DNA of 64,000 nucleotides from Streptomyces naganishii JCM 4654. GTDB lineage: Bacteria; Actinomycetota; Actinomycetes; Streptomycetales; Streptomycetaceae. The first letter of the stretch is position 1; every line of letters begins with the position of its first letter. Positions 60,193-64,000 of the stretch are shown here, one piece after another. Both the position numbers and the translations under genes were made by a program. The notes under the pieces were generated by a model. It was not told the DNA's origin. It saw only the letters and a program-made list of their open reading frames with translations, and did no database searches. The stretch spans positions 186,001-250,000 of the forward strand of contig NZ_BMVF01000007.1 of NCBI RefSeq assembly GCF_014650575.1. The letters run 5' to 3'.

Positions 60193-61812
60193 TCAGACGC
60201 GGCGCAGCGCGAACCACAGCTCCATGCGTACGTCGGGGTCGTCCAGGTCGGCCTCCAGCAGGGCCGCGCAGCGGGCGATGCGCTGCCGGACGGTGTTGCG
60301 GTGCACCGCGAGGGCGACCGCGGTGCGGTCCCAGCTCCCGTGCAGGGAGAGCCAGGTGCGCAGGGTCTCGGTGAGCGCGGGCACCGCCTCGATCGGGGCG
60401 AGGAGCGCGCGGGCGTGCGCCTCGGCCTCGCCGGGCGGGACCAGTTCGGCGAGGCCGGGGCGGGAGCCGTGCCGTACCAGGGCGGTGCGGGTGGCGTGGG
60501 CCCTGGCCAGGGCGCGGGCGGCCTGGGTGTCGGCGGCCGGCCAGTCGCCGGGCACCGCGGGGGCGCTGACGCCGAGGGTCCAGCCGGGCTGCGCGGCCGG
60601 TTCCCGCCCGGCGGGGACCAGGACCCGTACGACACCGTCCGCGAGGTCCACCAGCGGTGAGCCGAGGGCCGCGCCGAGCGCGGAGGCGGCCACCGCGTCC
60701 GGGGCCTGCGCCTGCGGCCGCGCGTGCACCACGACCCACCGGCCGGACCCGAGCAGCGGCGCCACCTCATCGGGCGCGGCGCCCAGCAGCAGCCGCACCA
60801 GCGCCGAGGAGCGGGCCGCGCCCGCGCCGCTCTGGTGTTCGCCGGTGAGCAGCGAGAGCAGTACGGCGGCGACGGAGGCGATGGTGTGGTCGCCGGGGTC
60901 GCGGTGCGGTGAGGCCACGGCGAGCACGAAGCCCCGGCCGGCGCCGAGGGCGTAGGCGGCGAGGTGACTGCCGCCGGCGGTGTCGGTGGCGGAGGCGGGC
61001 GCGGGACGGGGGGCGTCGGAGGGCGCGGGGCGCACCACCGCGGCCAGTTCGGCGAGGGCCGCGCGCACCTGCTCGGCCGGTTCGCGGCCCGCCGCGGCGA
61101 TCTCCGTGCCGTCGGGCCCGTGCAGCACCGCGCGGCCGTCCACCCGCTGGGCCAGCCGGCGCAGCACCGAGGGCACCGGGTCGGGGCGGGAGGCGGCGGC
61201 CGCCAGGCTCTGCTGGGCCTCGGTGACACGCCGCAGCTCGGCGAGCCTGGCCTGCGCCATCAGCTGCCAGACCGCTCGGGCCACCCCGGAGAAGGTGGTC
61301 TGCGGCGGGACCTCCAGGAGCGGCAGGCCGTGCCTGTCGCAGGCCGCGGCCAGGGCGGGCGGGACCGTGTCGTGCACCGGCGCCAGCCCGAAGCCGAGTG
61401 CCGCGCCGCCCGCCGCGACGATCCGCGAGACGTAGCCGTCGAAGTACCTGCCCGCCGGGTCGGCGACCGCCGTCGCCGGCACGTGCACCCCCGCCGTGAG
61501 CAGCAGCTCGCCGCCCAGCAGGTACGGGTAGGGGTCGGCCATCTCCGAGGTGTGCGCCCAGTGGATCACGGTGTCCTCGGCCGCGGGGCCGGCGATCCGG
61601 CGCAGGGCGAGGTCCTCGCGTGCGAGCAGGGCCGTGAGCGGGACGGGCGGGGTCGGCGGGACGGAAGGGGCCAAAGAAGCCGCCGGTGTGCCCTGTGCCG
61701 CTTGTGCTTGTGCGGCCCGCGTCGCCGAAGGGGCCGGTGGTGGAGCCGCCGGGGCCGGTGGGGCTCCGGGAGGAAGCGGTCCCGCGGTCGCGGGGTGCTG
61801 CGCCTCGGGCAT
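60193..61812 (-). CDS. PucR-family transcriptional regulator
   Basis: This 539-residue regulator has a Pro/Ala-rich N-terminus (1-60). A PucR N-terminal ligand-like domain (about 65-190; PLTALLAREDLALRRIAGP) and a GGDEF-like middle follow, with a C-terminal helix-turn-helix of the PucR/CdaR type (SWDRTAVALAVHRNTVRQRIARC). Such regulators respond to purines, amines or sugars. It is divergent from the symporter/agmatinase genes. ATG at 61812 follows GGAGG. Confidence 0.88.
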   Translation of the reverse strand: MPEAQHPATAGPLPPGAPPAPAAPPPAPSATRAAQAQAAQGTPAASLAPSVPPTPPVPLTALLAREDLALRRIAGPAAEDTVIHWAHTSEMADPYPYLLGGELLLTAGVHVPATAVADPAGRYFDGYVSRIVAAGGAALGFGLAPVHDTVPPALAAACDRHGLPLLEVPPQTTFSGVARAVWQLMAQARLAELRRVTEAQQSLAAAASRPDPVPSVLRRLAQRVDGRAVLHGPDGTEIAAAGREPAEQVRAALAELAAVVRPAPSDAPRPAPASATDTAGGSHLAAYALGAGRGFVLAVASPHRDPGDHTIASVAAVLLSLLTGEHQSGAGAARSSALVRLLLGAAPDEVAPLLGSGRWVVVHARPQAQAPDAVAASALGAALGSPLVDLADGVVRVLVPAGREPAAQPGWTLGVSAPAVPGDWPAADTQAARALARAHATRTALVRHGSRPGLAELVPPGEAEAHARALLAPIEAVPALTETLRTWLSLHGSWDRTAVALAVHRNTVRQRIARCAALLEADLDDPDVRMELWFALRRV

Positions 61813-62009
61813 GGTGTGCGTTTCCTCCACGGTGAGCCCCCTCGAATGGATGAAACGTACACTTCGCAGTCGCTTTCCGGCCACCTACTGTCATTTCCAG
61901 ACCGGCAGCCGCGGGTACGGGCGGATGTCCCCGCGAGCCGCTGCCGACGTCCCCACCCCCACGTATCTGCACGACACGCCACCGGAATGTGCGCGAAGGA
62001 GGGCCCCAC

Positions 62010-63470
62010 ATGGCCGTCGACTACACAGTGATCGTCGTCTATCTGGCCGGCATGCTGGCCATGGGCTGGTGGGGCATGCGCCGCGCCAGGTCCAAGAGCG
62101 AGTTCCTGGTGGCGGGCCGCCGCCTGGGGTCCGCGATGTACTCCGGCACCATGGCGGCGATCGTGCTCGGCGGCGCGTCCACCATCGGCGGCGTCGGCCT
62201 CGGCTACAAGTACGGCCTGTCGGGCGCGTGGATGGTCTTCACCATCGGCCTCGGCCTGCTCGCGCTGTCGGTGTTCTTCTCCGCCCGCATCGCCCGCCTG
62301 AAGGTCTACACCGTCTCCGAGATGCTCGACCTGCGCTACGGCGGCCGGGCCGGCGTCATCTCGGGCGTGGTCATGTGGGCGTACACCCTGATGCTGGCCG
62401 TCACCTCGACCATCGCCTACGCCACGATCTTCGACGTCCTGTTCGACATGAACCGCACCGTCGCGATCATCCTCGGCGGCTCTATCGTCGTCGCGTACTC
62501 CACGCTCGGCGGCATGTGGTCGATCACGCTGACCGACATGGTGCAGTTCGTGGTCAAGACGATCGGCGTGCTGCTCCTGCTGCTGCCCATCGCGGTCGTC
62601 AAGGCGGGCGGCTTCAGCGAGATGAAGGCCAAGCTGCCGACCTCCTACTTCGACCCGCTGGGCATCGGCGGCGAGACGATCTTCACCTACGTCCTGATCT
62701 ACACCTTCGGCATGCTCATCGGCCAGGACATCTGGCAGCGCGTGTTCACCGCCCGCAGCGACACCACCGCCAAGTGGGGCGGCACGGTGGCCGGAACCTA
62801 CTGCCTGGTCTACGCGCTCGCCGGCGCCGTCATCGGCACCGCCGCCAAGGTCATCTACCCGAACCTGGGCAGCGCCGACGACGCCTTCGCCACCATCGTC
62901 AAGGACGAACTGCCCGTCGGAGTGCGCGGACTGGTGCTGGCCGCCGCCCTGGCCGCCGTGATGTCCACCTCCTCGGGCGCCCTGATCGCCTGCGCGACCG
63001 TCGCCAACAACGACATCTGGTCCCGGCTGCGCGGCGTCGTCCGGCCCTCCGGCGAGCAGCACGACGAGGTCAGGGGCAACCGCCTGTTCATCCTGATCAT
63101 GGGTGTGGGCGTCATCGGCACCGCCATCGCGCTGAACAACGTCGTCGAGGCGCTCACCGTGGCCTACAACCTCCTCGTCGGCGGACTGCTCGTGCCGATC
63201 CTCGGCGGCCTGCTGTGGAAGCGCGGCACCGTGCAGGGCGCGCTGGCCTCCGTGATCGTCGGCGGCCTCGCGGTCGTCGGCCTGATGGCGGCCTTCGGCA
63301 TCCTGGCCAACGAGCCCGTCTACTACGGCCTGCTGTCCTCCCTGGTCGCCTACGTCGCCGTCTCGCTCGCCACCCGGCCGACCGACGAGGCCGTCCTCGC
63401 CGCCTGGCGCGAGCGCCTCGCCGGGCGCACCCCCGACCTCGCCCCCGAACCGGTCCCGGCTCACCAGTAG
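62010..63470 (+). CDS. Sodium:solute symporter family transporter
   Basis: The 486-residue membrane protein has about 13 helices, including [19 protein letters not shown] and [20 protein letters not shown], of the SSS family. It probably imports a small organic solute, possibly agmatine, guanidinobutyrate or another amine, by sodium coupling. The substrate is inferred from the adjacent agmatinase gene. ATG at 62010 follows AAGGAGGG. It is divergent from pucR. Confidence 0.85.
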   Translation: MAVDYTVIVVYLAGMLAMGWWGMRRARSKSEFLVAGRRLGSAMYSGTMAAIVLGGASTIGGVGLGYKYGLSGAWMVFTIGLGLLALSVFFSARIARLKVYTVSEMLDLRYGGRAGVISGVVMWAYTLMLAVTSTIAYATIFDVLFDMNRTVAIILGGSIVVAYSTLGGMWSITLTDMVQFVVKTIGVLLLLLPIAVVKAGGFSEMKAKLPTSYFDPLGIGGETIFTYVLIYTFGMLIGQDIWQRVFTARSDTTAKWGGTVAGTYCLVYALAGAVIGTAAKVIYPNLGSADDAFATIVKDELPVGVRGLVLAAALAAVMSTSSGALIACATVANNDIWSRLRGVVRPSGEQHDEVRGNRLFILIMGVGVIGTAIALNNVVEALTVAYNLLVGGLLVPILGGLLWKRGTVQGALASVIVGGLAVVGLMAAFGILANEPVYYGLLSSLVAYVAVSLATRPTDEAVLAAWRERLAGRTPDLAPEPVPAHQ

Positions 63471-63526
63471 AGTCATACGAAAGCAGTACATGCGCGACGA
63501 AGCGCAAGAAGAAAGGCATTTCATCA

Positions 63527-64000
63527 TGAGCAGCAGCGAGACGCCCCGCGGCCCCGTCGACTCCTCCCGCGTCCCGCGGTACGCCGGCCCCGCGACCTTC
63601 GCCCGGCTGCCCCGCCTCGACGAGGTCGGCCGCGCCGACGTCGCCGTCGTGGGCGTGCCGTTCGACTCCGGCGTCTCGTACCGGCCGGGCGCCCGCTTCG
63701 GCGGCAACGCGATCCGCGAGGCGTCCCGGCTGCTGCGCCCCTACAACCCCGCGCAGGACGCGTCCCCCTTCGCCCTCGCGCAGGTGGCCGACGGCGGCGA
63801 CATCGCCGTCAACCCGTTCAACATCAACGAGGCCGTGGAGACCATCGAGGCCGCCGCCGACGACCTCCTCGGCACCGGCGCCCGCCTGATGACGCTGGGC
63901 GGCGACCACACCATCGCGCTGCCGCTGCTCAGGTCCGTCGCCAGGAAGCACGGCCCGGTGGCCCTGCTCCACTTCGACGCCCACCTCGACACCTGGGACA
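63527..64000 (+). CDS. speB: Agmatinase (SpeB), 5' part cut by the window end
   Basis: 158 codons are visible of a ureohydrolase-family enzyme. It starts [17 protein letters not shown] after [38 protein letters not shown] and [10 protein letters not shown] contain the dimanganese ligands (GGDHT and DAHLDT). Agmatinase converts agmatine to putrescine and urea. The gene continues beyond the window. It lies 56 bp behind the symporter gene, so the two are probably co-regulated by PucR. Confidence 0.93.

Overview
The window is a chromosome segment of a Streptomyces species. The evidence is the very high GC with strong third-position bias, GTG/TTG starts, leaderless promoters, a bldA-type TTA codon in adpA, and gene order that I recall from the S. 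coelicolor SCO2770-SCO2817 interval (recognition from memory, not a search). No prophage, integrative element, IS transposase or CRISPR array was seen. Two tRNA genes are present: Lys-CTT and His-GTG.

Layout. 1-3.4 kb: a cysteine-less racemase-superfamily protein, a zinc formaldehyde dehydrogenase and a luciferase-like oxidoreductase whose ribosome binding site lies in a 13-bp stem. 3.4-7.5 kb: the c-di-GMP enzyme CdgA, with a perfect BldD box near its 5' end, and a secreted M6-type protease. 7.5-14.6 kb: tRNA-Lys, a primase/polymerase-like protein, a three-gene PD-(D/E)XK nuclease / unknown / Upf1-like helicase cassette, a PAP2 phosphatase and a histidine phosphatase. 14.6-22.5 kb: an HTH-TPR regulator, a spermidine-synthase-like protein, a 160-bp palindrome, a two-component system preceded by two DnaA boxes, and a CBM2-GH18 chitinase. 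22.5-28.9 kb: the cellobiose/cellotriose system bglC-cebGFE-cebR with CebR operators. 29-33 kb: tRNA-His, oligoribonuclease, a TetR/SDR pair and adpA (bldH). 33-42 kb: a small membrane protein, a universal stress protein, a YaaH-like membrane protein, glmS, a Tat-exported phosphatase, a DUF4429 protein and a GH20 hexosaminidase. 42-49.1 kb: desferrioxamine biosynthesis and uptake (desEF-desABCD) with an iron box. 49.2-57 kb: leucine/branched-chain catabolism (acyl-CoA dehydrogenase, HMG-CoA lyase, methylcrotonyl-CoA carboxylase) with a divergent TetR regulator and twin operators. 57-64 kb: thioesterase, cation efflux, a SnoaL-like protein, a PucR-family regulator, a sodium:solute symporter and the start of agmatinase.

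Themes. Polymer use and development meet here. Chitinase and hexosaminidase each have a DasR-like (dre) site. The cellulose-sugar system is under CebR. Three elements connect to the c-di-GMP/BldD/AdpA developmental network: CdgA (GGDEF+EAL), oligoribonuclease (pGpG removal) and AdpA. The least explained module is the nuclease / barrel protein / helicase cassette at 8.8-13.0 kb, which looks like a split RecB-Upf1-type DNA- or RNA-processing machine. Start codons were chosen by Shine-Dalgarno, leaderless -10 boxes or overlap with neighbours. Operator calls are consensus matches only.
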